Assembly: GCA_044224315.1 (NCBI GenBank)
Contig: JBGAKR010000002.1
Coordinates: 186,001 to 250,000 of the forward strand
DNA: 64,000 nt
Source: JAGXTF01 sp044224315
Lineage (GTDB): Bacteria > Bacteroidota > Bacteroidia > NS11-12g > UBA955
Reading direction: 5' to 3'
Part shown: positions 35,778 to 44,033 of the stretch, in pieces
Layout of the letters: every line of letters begins with the position of its first letter
How positions within the stretch are numbered: position 1 is the stretch's first letter
Made by a program: the position numbers and the translations under genes
The notes under the pieces: generated by a model
Seen by the model: only the letters and a program-made list of their open reading frames with translations
The model's database searches: none
Told to the model about the DNA's origin: nothing

Positions 35778-37232
35778 ATGAATATTTTATTTGTAAATCC
35801 ACCGCATCTTTCAATCGGAAGCAGAATGGCCGGCGAGCATCTTCCTCCATTGGGATTGCTTTCTATAGCCGGTCCGCTAATTGATGCAGGCCATCATGTA
35901 ACACTCCTCGATGCCGATTACTATAATTACAAAATCGAAATTGTTGTACAAAAAATCATTGAAATAAATCCGGATATTTTAATGATGGGGCACTCGGGCT
36001 ATACATCTGCACAACCCATTATCAATAAAATTTCAAGGTTGGTACGTAAAAATAACAAGCATTTAAAAATAATAATTGGGGGCGTTTTTCCCACCTATCA
36101 TTGGAACGAAATTCTCGAATCAAACCCTGCAATAAACTATGTTGTATGTGGCGAGGGTGAAGAAGTTGCCCTTGAGCTGGTAACCGCGCTGGACCGAGGC
36201 CTGGACATATCAGCGGTAAAGGGTATTGCCTACCTGTTTAATGGTGTTCCGTTTAAAACACTGCCCGCAAAAACTTTAAAAAATCTGGATCAATACCGCA
36301 TTGCATGGGAATTGATGCAAGGATATAATTACACTTATTGGGGCAAACGAAAAGCTGTAGTGATTCAATTTTCCAGGGGTTGCCCGTATCCTTGTACCTA
36401 TTGTGGACAAAGTTTATTCTGGAAAAAATGGCGCCATCGAAGTGCCGAATCTTTGGCCGATGAAATGGAAATGCTGCACAAAAAATATGGAGTTGAGGTA
36501 TTCAATTTTGCAGATGAAAATCCATCCTCAAACCCCAGGGAATGGCGCAAATTTTTGGAAGCAATTATAGCCAAAAATTTAAAAATTATACTCGTAGGAT
36601 CTATCCGGGCCGACAATATAGTACGAGATGCCAAATTCCTTCACCTGTATAAGAAAGCGGGTTTTGAAAGATTTCTGCTTGGCATTGAAAATTATGATGA
36701 AGCGGTTTTAGAGAAAATTAAAAAAGCCGGAACCATTTCAGAAGACCGGCAGGCCATTCAATTATTGCGAAAACACAACATCCTTTCTATGGCAACCTAT
36801 GTTGTAGGATTTGGGGAAGAAAAAACCATCGATTTTTATCATAGCCTTAAACAACTTCTCTCCTACGACCCCGACCAGATTCAGCTTTTGTATGCTACAC
36901 CCCACAAGTGGACCCCTTATTTCAAAGAAGTAGAAAATACAGAAATAATTCTTTCCGATCAAAGAAAATGGGACTACAAACACCAGGTATTAAAAACCCG
37001 ATATCTGAAACCCTGGGTGGTTTTAATTTACGTTAAACTTATCGAAATCATTATGCAAACCCGGCCACGGGCATTGTATCGATTGCTGTTTCATAAAGAA
37101 GCCCGGTTGAGAAGCGCCATGCGCTGGTACAGCAACATTGGCAAAAGGGTTTTTATCTTCGAAATTGTCCAATTCTTTTTCGTAACCAAACTCGAAACCC
37201 GCAGTGTTAAACTTAAAAATTTTTGGAAATAA
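35778..37232 (+). CDS. B12-binding-domain radical SAM protein (BchE-like)
   Basis: 484 residues. Residues ~1-140 are a cobalamin-binding-like Rossmann domain ('NILFVNPP', 'LPPLGLLSIAGPLI', 'IIIGGVFPTYHW', 'YVVCGEGEEV'). The canonical DxHxxG is not obvious. The radical SAM cluster C202xxxC206xxC209 (RGCPYPCTYCGQ) follows, with 'VFNFADENPSSN' and 'GIENYDEAVLEKIKKAGT' after it. Class members methylate or rearrange unactivated carbons, and BchE closes a ring of protoporphyrin. The substrate here is unknown. It is co-transcribed with a Coq4-like gene 10 nt downstream. Confidence 0.85.
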   Translation: MNILFVNPPHLSIGSRMAGEHLPPLGLLSIAGPLIDAGHHVTLLDADYYNYKIEIVVQKIIEINPDILMMGHSGYTSAQPIINKISRLVRKNNKHLKIIIGGVFPTYHWNEILESNPAINYVVCGEGEEVALELVTALDRGLDISAVKGIAYLFNGVPFKTLPAKTLKNLDQYRIAWELMQGYNYTYWGKRKAVVIQFSRGCPYPCTYCGQSLFWKKWRHRSAESLADEMEMLHKKYGVEVFNFADENPSSNPREWRKFLEAIIAKNLKIILVGSIRADNIVRDAKFLHLYKKAGFERFLLGIENYDEAVLEKIKKAGTISEDRQAIQLLRKHNILSMATYVVGFGEEKTIDFYHSLKQLLSYDPDQIQLLYATPHKWTPYFKEVENTEIILSDQRKWDYKHQVLKTRYLKPWVVLIYVKLIEIIMQTRPRALYRLLFHKEARLRSAMRWYSNIGKRVFIFEIVQFFFVTKLETRSVKLKNFWK

Positions 37233-37242
37233 AATAAACTGT

Positions 37243-37773
37243 ATGAAAGCACATTTTTTTTATCCCATTACTTTGCTTTTCAAAGTTCTTTGGAATAAAT
37301 GGACGAATTTAAGAGACCGGCTCATAGAACTGGTAGCAGTAAAAATACTATTCCCAATTGCGGGTTTGATACAACCAAAATCGCCCGGGCACCTGCAAAT
37401 TGATGAACTCATTGAAATGCCAAATGGTTCTTTTGGGCAAAAATTGGGCTTGCATATGAGGCATCATAAACTGGATTTTATTCGCGGTTTCGAAGAGCAC
37501 GATATGAAACATTTGCTATTCAACTATCCGGTCACAGTGGCCGGCGAAATGAGGCTAAGTGCATTTGAATTTGGAACCGGTAATCGCAGCTTCATGACCC
37601 TGGGGGTATTTATTCCAGCCTTGATCATTGCACCAGAATTATGGCCACAGTTAAAATTGGAATATCTCTCTGGAAAACAAAATAAACAAACCAAAAGCGT
37701 GCACCTTAAATCGCAATTGCACATGCCTTTTGAAGCGGTAAGGGAAAAATTAAATGTGAAATTTATTTATTAA
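37243..37773 (+). CDS. Coq4-like protein with HDxxHx11E motif
   Basis: 176 residues. The metal/substrate motif of the Coq4 family is intact: H86-D87-M-K-H90, then 11 residues, then E102 ('EEHDMKHLLFNYPVTVAGE'). Downstream 'LSAFEFGTGNRSFMTLG' and 'LKSQLHMPFEAVREKLN' also fit Coq4 homologues. Coq4 is known for ubiquinone synthesis, where it acts on the C1 ring carbon; this organism appears to use menaquinone. A third palindrome overlaps codons 10-15. Immediately follows the radical SAM gene, suggesting a joint reaction. Identification rests on the motif; weak overall similarity is possible. Confidence 0.7.
   Translation: MKAHFFYPITLLFKVLWNKWTNLRDRLIELVAVKILFPIAGLIQPKSPGHLQIDELIEMPNGSFGQKLGLHMRHHKLDFIRGFEEHDMKHLLFNYPVTVAGEMRLSAFEFGTGNRSFMTLGVFIPALIIAPELWPQLKLEYLSGKQNKQTKSVHLKSQLHMPFEAVREKLNVKFIY
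37270..37286. promoter_or_regulatory. Palindromic operator candidate, copy 3 (inside coding sequence)
   Basis: ACTTTG-CTTTT-CAAAGT, perfect 6-bp arms, within codons 10-15 of the Coq4-like gene. No -7 box was found next to it, so it may be an internal or roadblock site, or a coincidence of codon choice. Confidence 0.4.
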
Positions 37774-37780
37774 AACGGCT

Positions 37781-38902
37781 TTAGAAAAAATCCTTCATTT
37801 TATCGAAGAAGCCCTTCTCACCTGATTTTTCATCGGGACGAAAATGTTTACTTTCCTGCAATTTCAGCAACATTTCTTTTTCTTCCGAACTGATTTTATG
37901 CGGTACATACACATTTAAAACAATCAGCTGATCGCCGGTTCCGTAGCCATTTAAATCGGGAAAACCTTTGCCTTTTAAGCGCAATATTTTTCCAGGTTGG
38001 GTACCATGATCAATTTTTATACGCGCTTTTCCGTCCAAAGTGGGCACTTCTACCGAGGCTCCCATGGCAGCTTCGGGAAACGACAACCACAATTGATAAA
38101 TTACATTATTTCCATCGCGGGTAAATTCTTCCTGGGCAATTTCTTCTACCAGAACAATCAAATCACCGGCAGGTCCGCCACCCGGGCCCGCATTGCCTTT
38201 GCCGTTAACCGACAATTGCATACCATCCGCTACGCCACCTGGGATTTTAATGGTGGTTTCAAACTCTTCGGCCATTAAACCCTGTTCATTGGCTTCGCGG
38301 GGTTTGCTGGTAATTACTTTTCCCATTCCACCGCAAACATGGCAGGCACTTTGGGTGGCCATCTGGCCGAGAAATGTATTGGTAACCTTGCGCACGGTGC
38401 CACTTCCACCGCAATTGCGGCACTCGCCATATTGCACGCCTTTGGCCTCAACCATGCGGCGGTATTTTACTTTCTTCTCTACCCCGCTGCGCATTTCGGC
38501 AAGGGTAAGTTTAATTTTTATGCGAATGTTGCCGCCCACCTGGTATCGCGAACCACTGCGACCGGCACCACCTCCAAAGAAGGAACCAAAGAAATCATTA
38601 TCACCAAAAACATCGCCAAACTGACTAAAAATATCATCCATGCTGAAGCCTGCACCGCCGCCATAGCCACCTGCACCGCCCACACCGGCATGTCCATACT
38701 GGTCGTAGCGCTGCTTTTTCTCTGGCGAACTTAGCACATCATAGGCGGCAGCAGCTTCTTTAAACTTTTCTTCAGCTTCCTTATCGCCCGGATTTTTATC
38801 GGGGTGATACTTAATGGCCAGTTTGCGGTATGCCTTTTTTATCTCATCGGCAGAGGCATTTTTACTTACCCCTAATACGTCATAAAAATCCCTTTGTGCC
38901 AT
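37781..38902 (-). CDS. dnaJ: Chaperone DnaJ with a reduced zinc finger
   Basis: 373 residues. J domain at 1-70 with HPD at 33-35; Gly/Phe-rich region ~72-117; C-terminal substrate-binding domains from ~125. The central zinc region is shortened: only two CxxCxGxG repeats remain (C161-C164 and C187-C190) instead of four. They correspond in position to repeats 2 and 3, which form the second zinc site of canonical DnaJ; repeats 1 and 4 are missing. Co-transcribed with grpE, whose stop is 1 nt before the dnaJ ATG. Delivers unfolded proteins to DnaK. Confidence 0.95.
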   Translation of the reverse strand: MAQRDFYDVLGVSKNASADEIKKAYRKLAIKYHPDKNPGDKEAEEKFKEAAAAYDVLSSPEKKQRYDQYGHAGVGGAGGYGGGAGFSMDDIFSQFGDVFGDNDFFGSFFGGGAGRSGSRYQVGGNIRIKIKLTLAEMRSGVEKKVKYRRMVEAKGVQYGECRNCGGSGTVRKVTNTFLGQMATQSACHVCGGMGKVITSKPREANEQGLMAEEFETTIKIPGGVADGMQLSVNGKGNAGPGGGPAGDLIVLVEEIAQEEFTRDGNNVIYQLWLSFPEAAMGASVEVPTLDGKARIKIDHGTQPGKILRLKGKGFPDLNGYGTGDQLIVLNVYVPHKISSEEKEMLLKLQESKHFRPDEKSGEKGFFDKMKDFF

Positions 38903-38903
38903 T

Positions 38904-39476
38904 TTATTCTCCTATTACAACTTTGGCAAAACGTATTACCTTCTCGTTCAGGGTATATCCTTTTTCAAGCTCATCTACTACTTTGCCTTTCAAATCGGCA
39001 GTAGGCGCTGCAATTTTGGTCACCGCTTCGTGCAATTCCACATCAAACTGGCTTCCAACACAATTCATGGCTTTCAGGCCTTTGGCTTCGAGGGCAGAGA
39101 GCATTTTTTTATAAATCAGTTCAAATCCTTCCACGCTGGTTTTGGCATCCCCTTCCAGATTGGCGGTAGCTTTCAAAGCCCTTTCCATATCATCGAGTAC
39201 TGGTAGCATGTTCAAAATCACATCTTTCGATGCCAACTGCAAAATTTCCAGTCTTTCGCGCTGGGTGCGTTTCTTAAAATTATCAAAATCGCTGTACAAA
39301 CGCATGTAGCGTTCCTTTTCTGCCTCCAGCAATGCGTCAGGGCCGGCAATTGCAGCATCCTCGGGCCAGTGTTCGGGCTTTTCTTCAAGCTCTTCTCCCG
39401 GTGCCGGAATCTCGTTCTCTACTTCTTTGCCTGTATCGGTAAGTTCGTCCTGGCGTAATTCTTCTTCGTGGCTCAT
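38904..39476 (-). CDS. grpE: GrpE nucleotide-exchange factor
   Basis: 190 residues from the ATG at 39476, which starts the acidic coiled N-terminus (MSHEEELRQDELTD) normal for GrpE; upstream in-frame codons read through the intergenic repeats. The long-helix dimer region 'EAEKERYMRLYSDFDNFKKRTQRE' and the beta-domain 'GLKAMNCVGSQFDVELHEAV' are clear. GrpE releases ADP from DnaK. It forms an operon with dnaJ and is divergent from riboflavin synthase. Candidate heat-shock repeats lie upstream at 39519-39543. Confidence 0.96.
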   Translation of the reverse strand: MSHEEELRQDELTDTGKEVENEIPAPGEELEEKPEHWPEDAAIAGPDALLEAEKERYMRLYSDFDNFKKRTQRERLEILQLASKDVILNMLPVLDDMERALKATANLEGDAKTSVEGFELIYKKMLSALEAKGLKAMNCVGSQFDVELHEAVTKIAAPTADLKGKVVDELEKGYTLNEKVIRFAKVVIGE

Positions 39477-39518
39477 GCTGCTGCAAGTTGTCAATTTTTT
39501 TGCCAAACACCACAGAAA

Positions 39519-39543
39519 TGACATACTGTCAGAATTTTTGACA
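39519..39543. promoter_or_regulatory. Overlapping TGACA/TGTCA inverted repeats upstream of grpE-dnaJ
   Basis: TGACA-TAC-TGTCA (39519-39531) shares its right half with TGTCA-GAATTTT-TGACA (39527-39543), giving three half-sites in 25 nt. A further TTGTCAA is at 39488-39494. A heat-shock operator is a reasonable guess because of the grpE-dnaJ operon; not the CIRCE sequence. Confidence 0.45.
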
Positions 39544-39577
39544 TATAGCTATTTCCGCTGCCAATCAACTTCTTGCC

Positions 39578-39585
39578 TATTTTTG
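39578..39585 (+). promoter_or_regulatory. -7 promoter element of riboflavin synthase gene, likely leaderless
   Basis: TATTTTTG then CCCCA then ATG (39591): 5-nt spacing. No room for an FMN riboswitch. Confidence 0.6.
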
Positions 39586-39590
39586 CCCCA

Positions 39591-40181
39591 ATGTTTACCG
39601 GAATTGTAGAATGCACGGGAAAAGTTATTTCGGTTGCGCACAACCAAAGCAATATCCATTTCGAAATTGAAAGTCCGATCAGTGGTGAACTTAAAATCGA
39701 CCAGAGTGTGAGCCACAATGGGGTATGCCTTACTGTAACCCAACAAAATGCGCACAGCCATACGGTAACAGCAATTGCCGAAACCCTATCTAAAACCAAT
39801 CTGGGCAGTTGGGAGGTGGGTACCCTGGTAAATCTGGAAAGATGCCTCAAAGCAGATGGCAGATTCGATGGCCATATTGTACAAGGCCATGTAGATTGCA
39901 CCGCTAAATTGGTTGATATTCAAAACCAGGATGGCAGCTTTATGCTCAGTTTCGAATATCCGGCCGAAAAAGGGATAACGGTAGAAAAGGGTTCGATTTG
40001 TGTAAACGGCATTAGTTTAACTGTGGTAAACAGCCACGACCAAGGCTTTTCTGTGGCCATTATTCCTTACACCTGGGAACATACCAATCTTAAGAACCTG
40101 AACATTGGCAGCAGCGTGAATATCGAATTCGATATTCTGGGCAAATACATGCAAAAAATTATACACAAAAAAGGTGCATAA
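39591..40181 (+). CDS. ribE: Riboflavin synthase, alpha chain
   Basis: 196 residues. Two tandem lumazine-binding repeats: the N-terminal one begins MFTGIVECTGKV and contains 'SVSHNGVCLTVTQ', the second contains 'SICVNGISLTVVNS'. The enzyme dismutates two 6,7-dimethyl-8-ribityllumazine to riboflavin. The MFTGI start is invariant in the family, which fixes the ATG at 39591 over an earlier TTG that lies within the promoter. No other rib gene adjacent. Confidence 0.95.
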   Translation: MFTGIVECTGKVISVAHNQSNIHFEIESPISGELKIDQSVSHNGVCLTVTQQNAHSHTVTAIAETLSKTNLGSWEVGTLVNLERCLKADGRFDGHIVQGHVDCTAKLVDIQNQDGSFMLSFEYPAEKGITVEKGSICVNGISLTVVNSHDQGFSVAIIPYTWEHTNLKNLNIGSSVNIEFDILGKYMQKIIHKKGA

Positions 40182-40313
40182 TAATTAGGCATCAAAACCA
40201 GCCCGCAAAACTCTATATCTGTTTTATATACAACATTTTAAAATCCTGTTTAGACAGGTTCTAAATTATTTTTGTTGAACCTATTAAAAACCCTGAAATG
40301 TATAGAGTTTACC

Positions 40314-40321
40314 TAATTTTG
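40314..40321 (+). promoter_or_regulatory. -7 promoter element of sdhCAB
   Basis: TAATTTTG, exact match to TAnnTTTG, 28 nt before the sdhC ATG. No strong -33; the upstream 130 nt contain a CCTG-TTTAGA-CAGG repeat of unknown meaning. Confidence 0.55.
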
Positions 40322-40349
40322 CCACACTTTAAAAGAGAGAACGAAAAAG

Positions 40350-41021
40350 ATGAAATTGTTTGCATTTCTGTTCAATTCCAGCATCGGTCGAAAAATACTA
40401 ATGGCCCTTACAGGCTTGTTTTTGATCACATTTTTGCTGGTACACTGTGGCGTTAACGCCATGATTTTCTGGAACGACGGAGGCGAAACCTTCAATGCCG
40501 CTGCCGAATTCATGGGAACCAACTGGTTTATCCGTACGGTAGAGGTTGGGTTGTTTGTATTCCTTCTCATGCACATATTCCAGGGATTTTCACTTACCCT
40601 TTCAAACGGGCAAAAAAGAAAAGCCAAATATGGCAAAGGACCGGGCAACAGCAACAGCAAATGGTATTCTCGCAGCATGGGCATTCTGGGCTCTTTATTG
40701 CTGATTTTTCTGGTTATTCACCTAAAACATTTCTGGGTAGTAAGCCGCTTTACAGATGAAATTACCAGCGGACAGGAAACCCTGTTTGATGAGATGAAAG
40801 AGGTATTTGCCAATCCATTGCCTGTAATCATTTACGTTTTTGGATGCATTTCCCTGGCTTATCATCTTTTGCACGGCTTTCAAAGCGCATTCCAGAGCCT
40901 GGGTCTAAACCACCCCGCCTATAACCCTCTGATAAAAAATGCAGGCCTGGCTTTCTCTGTGGTAGTATGCATACTGTTTGCCGCCATGCCGGTTTCAATG
41001 TATATGGGTTGGATTCAATAA
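40350..41021 (+). CDS. sdhC: Succinate dehydrogenase/fumarate reductase cytochrome b subunit
   Basis: 223 residues with five membrane helices and several His ('LLVHCGVNAM', 'LLMHIFQGFSL', 'LVIHLKHFWVV', 'YHLLHGFQSAF') that can ligate two b hemes, as in the single-subunit di-heme b558 type of Bacteroidetes. It anchors SdhAB to the membrane and passes electrons to or from menaquinone. First gene of sdhCAB; sdhA follows after 28 nt. Confidence 0.93.
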   Translation: MKLFAFLFNSSIGRKILMALTGLFLITFLLVHCGVNAMIFWNDGGETFNAAAEFMGTNWFIRTVEVGLFVFLLMHIFQGFSLTLSNGQKRKAKYGKGPGNSNSKWYSRSMGILGSLLLIFLVIHLKHFWVVSRFTDEITSGQETLFDEMKEVFANPLPVIIYVFGCISLAYHLLHGFQSAFQSLGLNHPAYNPLIKNAGLAFSVVVCILFAAMPVSMYMGWIQ

Positions 41022-41049
41022 AAGTTTCACGCATTAACGAAAAAAGAAA

Positions 41050-43029
41050 ATGACATTAGATTCTAAAATACCCCAGGGCGATTTAGCAGAAAAATGGACC
41101 AAATACCGCAGTTCGGTACCCTTGGTAAACCCTGCCAATAAACGCAACCTTGAGATTATAGTAGTAGGTACCGGGCTTGCAGGTGCAAGTGCCGCAGCCA
41201 GTCTGGCAGAAATGGGCTATAAAGTAAAAGCCTTCTGTTTTCAGGATTCTCCACGCCGCGCGCACTCTATTGCCGCGCAGGGTGGTATCAATGCCGCTAA
41301 AAATTACCAAAACGATGGCGACAGCACTTACCGCCTTTTTTACGATACAATTAAAGGGGGTGACTACCGCGCCCGCGAAGGCAATGTACATCGCTTGGCC
41401 GAAGTATCAGCCGCTATTATTGACCAATGCGTGGCACAGGGTGTTCCATTTGCCCGCGAATACGGCGGAACACTCAGCAACCGGTCATTTGGGGGTACCC
41501 AGGTGCAACGTACTTTCTATGCCGCAGGCCAAACCGGACAACAACTGCTTTTAGGTGCCTATAGCGCCCTTGAAAGACAAGTAGGCCTTGGTAACGTAAA
41601 AATGTATAGCCGCCACGAAATGCTTGAGGTGGTAAAAATCGACGGCAAAGCCCGCGGTATTATTGCCCGCGACCTGGTTTCTGGCAACATAGAAAGACAT
41701 TTTGGACACGCTGTATTGCTTTGCACCGGTGGGTATGGCAATGTATTTTACCTGAGCACCAATGCTATGGGAAGCAATGTTACTGCCGCCTGGAAAGCCC
41801 ATAAAAGCGGTGCCTATTTTGGCAACCCCTGCTTTACCCAGATTCACCCTACCTGCATTCCGGTTAGTGGACATTATCAAAGTAAACTTACCCTTATGAG
41901 CGAATCATTGCGCAATGATGGACGTATATGGGTACCCAAACAAAAAGACGACAACCGCCATCCAAATGATATTCCGGAGGAGGAACGCGATTACTATCTG
42001 GAAAGACGTTACCCTGCCTTTGGTAACCTTGTGCCCCGCGATGTGGCAAGCCGCGCTGCCAAAGAACGCTGCGATGCCGGATATGGTGTAGGCCCCAGCA
42101 AAATGGCGGTATACCTCGATTTCCGTTCAAACCTCATGAACAAATACGGCCGTGCCGAAGCCAGCAAGCTGGGCATTGAAAACCCCGACGATGAAACCCT
42201 CATCCGACTGGGTAAAGAGGTTGTAAAGGAAAAATACGGCAACCTGTTTGACATGTACAAGCAGATAACCGATGAAGACCCATACGAAGTGCCAATGCGC
42301 ATATACCCAGCAGTACACTACACCATGGGTGGCCTGTGGGTAGATTATGAACTTATGACCACTGTACCTGGTTTGTATGCATTGGGCGAAGCCAACTTTA
42401 GCGACCATGGAGCCAATCGCCTGGGTGCATCTGCGCTGATGCAGGGACTGGCCGACGGATATTTTGTAATTCCCTATACCATTGGCAATTACCTGAGCAA
42501 AGAAATTGGCACCAAAAGCATCCCTACCGATCATGAGGCATTTGTAGAAGCAGAAAAACGCTGCGTAGAACAACTAAACCGCCTGATGGGTGTGCAGGGA
42601 AAACAATCCGTAGAAAGTTTTCACCGCCGTTTGGGACTGATTATGTGGAACAAATGTGGCATGGCCCGCAACGAGCAAGGCCTGAAGGAAGCCATTGAAG
42701 AAATCCGCGCCCTGAGGGAGGAGTTTTGGAAAGATGTGCGTGTGCCCGGCAGCCAAAACGAGTTTAACCCCGAATTGGAAAAAGCAGGCCGCGTAGCCGA
42801 CTTCCTTGAGCTGGGCGAATTAATGTGCATCGATGCGCTAAACCGCAATGAAAGCTGCGGGGGCCATTTCCGTGAAGAATACCAAACCGAAGAAGGGGAG
42901 GCACAACGCGATGACCAAAACTACATGTATGTGTCTGCCTGGGAAAATCTGGGTAACAACCAGTGGAACTTGCACAAAGAAGAGCTCAAATACGAGAATA
43001 TTAAAATAGCCGCAAGGAGTTACAAGTAA
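41050..43029 (+). CDS. sdhA: Succinate dehydrogenase/fumarate reductase flavoprotein subunit
   Basis: 659 residues. FAD-binding Rossmann 'VVGTGLAGASAAASL' near residue 37; the flavin-linking His is in 'PRRAHSIAAQGGINAAKNY'. Active-site regions 'FTQIHPTCIPVSG', 'VASRAAKERC' and 'GEANFSDHGANRLGASALMQGLADGYFV' are present. Oxidises succinate to fumarate, or the reverse, at the inner face of the membrane. Second gene of sdhCAB; 32 nt before sdhB. Confidence 0.97.
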   Translation: MTLDSKIPQGDLAEKWTKYRSSVPLVNPANKRNLEIIVVGTGLAGASAAASLAEMGYKVKAFCFQDSPRRAHSIAAQGGINAAKNYQNDGDSTYRLFYDTIKGGDYRAREGNVHRLAEVSAAIIDQCVAQGVPFAREYGGTLSNRSFGGTQVQRTFYAAGQTGQQLLLGAYSALERQVGLGNVKMYSRHEMLEVVKIDGKARGIIARDLVSGNIERHFGHAVLLCTGGYGNVFYLSTNAMGSNVTAAWKAHKSGAYFGNPCFTQIHPTCIPVSGHYQSKLTLMSESLRNDGRIWVPKQKDDNRHPNDIPEEERDYYLERRYPAFGNLVPRDVASRAAKERCDAGYGVGPSKMAVYLDFRSNLMNKYGRAEASKLGIENPDDETLIRLGKEVVKEKYGNLFDMYKQITDEDPYEVPMRIYPAVHYTMGGLWVDYELMTTVPGLYALGEANFSDHGANRLGASALMQGLADGYFVIPYTIGNYLSKEIGTKSIPTDHEAFVEAEKRCVEQLNRLMGVQGKQSVESFHRRLGLIMWNKCGMARNEQGLKEAIEEIRALREEFWKDVRVPGSQNEFNPELEKAGRVADFLELGELMCIDALNRNESCGGHFREEYQTEEGEAQRDDQNYMYVSAWENLGNNQWNLHKEELKYENIKIAARSYK

Positions 43030-43061
43030 TTACACTTTCAAAAAGCTTTAAGAAAACGAAA

Positions 43062-43817
43062 ATGGAAAAAGAAATGAATGTAAACCTGAAAGTCTGGCGC
43101 CAAAAAAACAGCGAAGATGCCGGACATTTCGAAGAATATAAAGTACCTACCAATCCAGATATGTCATTTCTGGAAATGTTTGATGTACTGAACGAAAATC
43201 TCATTACTGAAGGCAAAGAGCCCATTGCATTCGACCATGATTGCCGGGAAGGAATTTGTGGGATGTGCAGTATGGTTATCAATGGCCGTCCGCACGGACC
43301 CAAAGGGGGCATTACCACCTGCCAGTTGCATATGCGCAGCTTTAACGATGGCGATACCATTGTTGTTGAACCCTGGAGGGCCAACTCATTTCCGGTAATA
43401 AAAGACTTGAGTGTGAACCGTTCTGCTTTCGACCGCATTATTGCTGCCGGTGGATTTGTATCGGTAAACACCGGAAATGCAGTGGATGCAAACAGCATAC
43501 TCATTCCAAAAGACGTGGCCGATCAGGCTTTCGAAGCCGCCACCTGCATTGGCTGTGGCGCATGCGTAAGTGCTTGTAAAAATGCAAGTGCCATGTTGTT
43601 CGTAGGTGCCAAAGTTACCCAGCTATCTCTGCTGCCACAGGGCAAAGCCGAACGCGAAACCCGGGTAGTGGCCATGGTAAACCAAATGGATGCTGAAGGA
43701 TTTGGTGCATGTACCAATACCGGTGCCTGTGCGGCCGAATGTCCAAAGCAGATTCCATTGAGTGTTATCGCTACTTTAAATCGCGAATATTTGAAGGCCA
43801 AACTAAACGGAAAATGA
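43062..43817 (+). CDS. sdhB: Succinate dehydrogenase/fumarate reductase iron-sulfur subunit
   Basis: 251 residues. The [2Fe-2S] motif 'CREGICGMC ... C' lies in the N-terminal ferredoxin domain. The C-terminal domain has 'CIGCGACVSAC' and 'CTNTGACAAECP' cysteines for [4Fe-4S] and [3Fe-4S] clusters. It carries electrons from SdhA to the cytochrome b. Last gene of the operon; a terminator lies about 215 nt downstream. Confidence 0.97.
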   Translation: MEKEMNVNLKVWRQKNSEDAGHFEEYKVPTNPDMSFLEMFDVLNENLITEGKEPIAFDHDCREGICGMCSMVINGRPHGPKGGITTCQLHMRSFNDGDTIVVEPWRANSFPVIKDLSVNRSAFDRIIAAGGFVSVNTGNAVDANSILIPKDVADQAFEAATCIGCGACVSACKNASAMLFVGAKVTQLSLLPQGKAERETRVVAMVNQMDAEGFGACTNTGACAAECPKQIPLSVIATLNREYLKAKLNGK

Positions 43818-44033
43818 GCCTGAACGGGCAGTTTTTACCATAAATCTTGGGTGTTCAGGAAGCGAAATTTAGCTTATCTAAAACCGAAAGAACATTTGGT
43901 AAATTGGAAACCCAATTTGGTAAATTTGACAATAATATAGTACTGCCATCACATAACTTTGAATTCGCTAACAAGCCATTACGGCTTTGGTGTTATTAAG
44001 ATTTTGATTCGAATAGAATCAATACCCTCCGGA
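43818..44033. other. Non-coding tail between sdhB and its terminator
   Basis: 216 nt with no open frame of note. It contains a near-duplicate (ATTTGGTAAATT at about 43895 and 43930) and a small hairpin TTGATTC-GAATA-GAATCAA (44004-44022). This is an unusually long 3' untranslated region if the terminator at 44034 belongs to sdhCAB; nothing more can be claimed. Confidence 0.4.

Noticed and set aside
39477..39590. FMN riboswitch before riboflavin synthase
   Set aside because: The interval is only 114 nt, lacks the conserved FMN aptamer elements, and the promoter box sits 5 nt before the ATG, so no leader would exist.
40182..40313. Possible regulatory RNA upstream of sdhC
   Set aside because: Only short inverted repeats (CCTG/CAGG, AGGTTC/GAACCT) were seen and no known riboswitch pattern.
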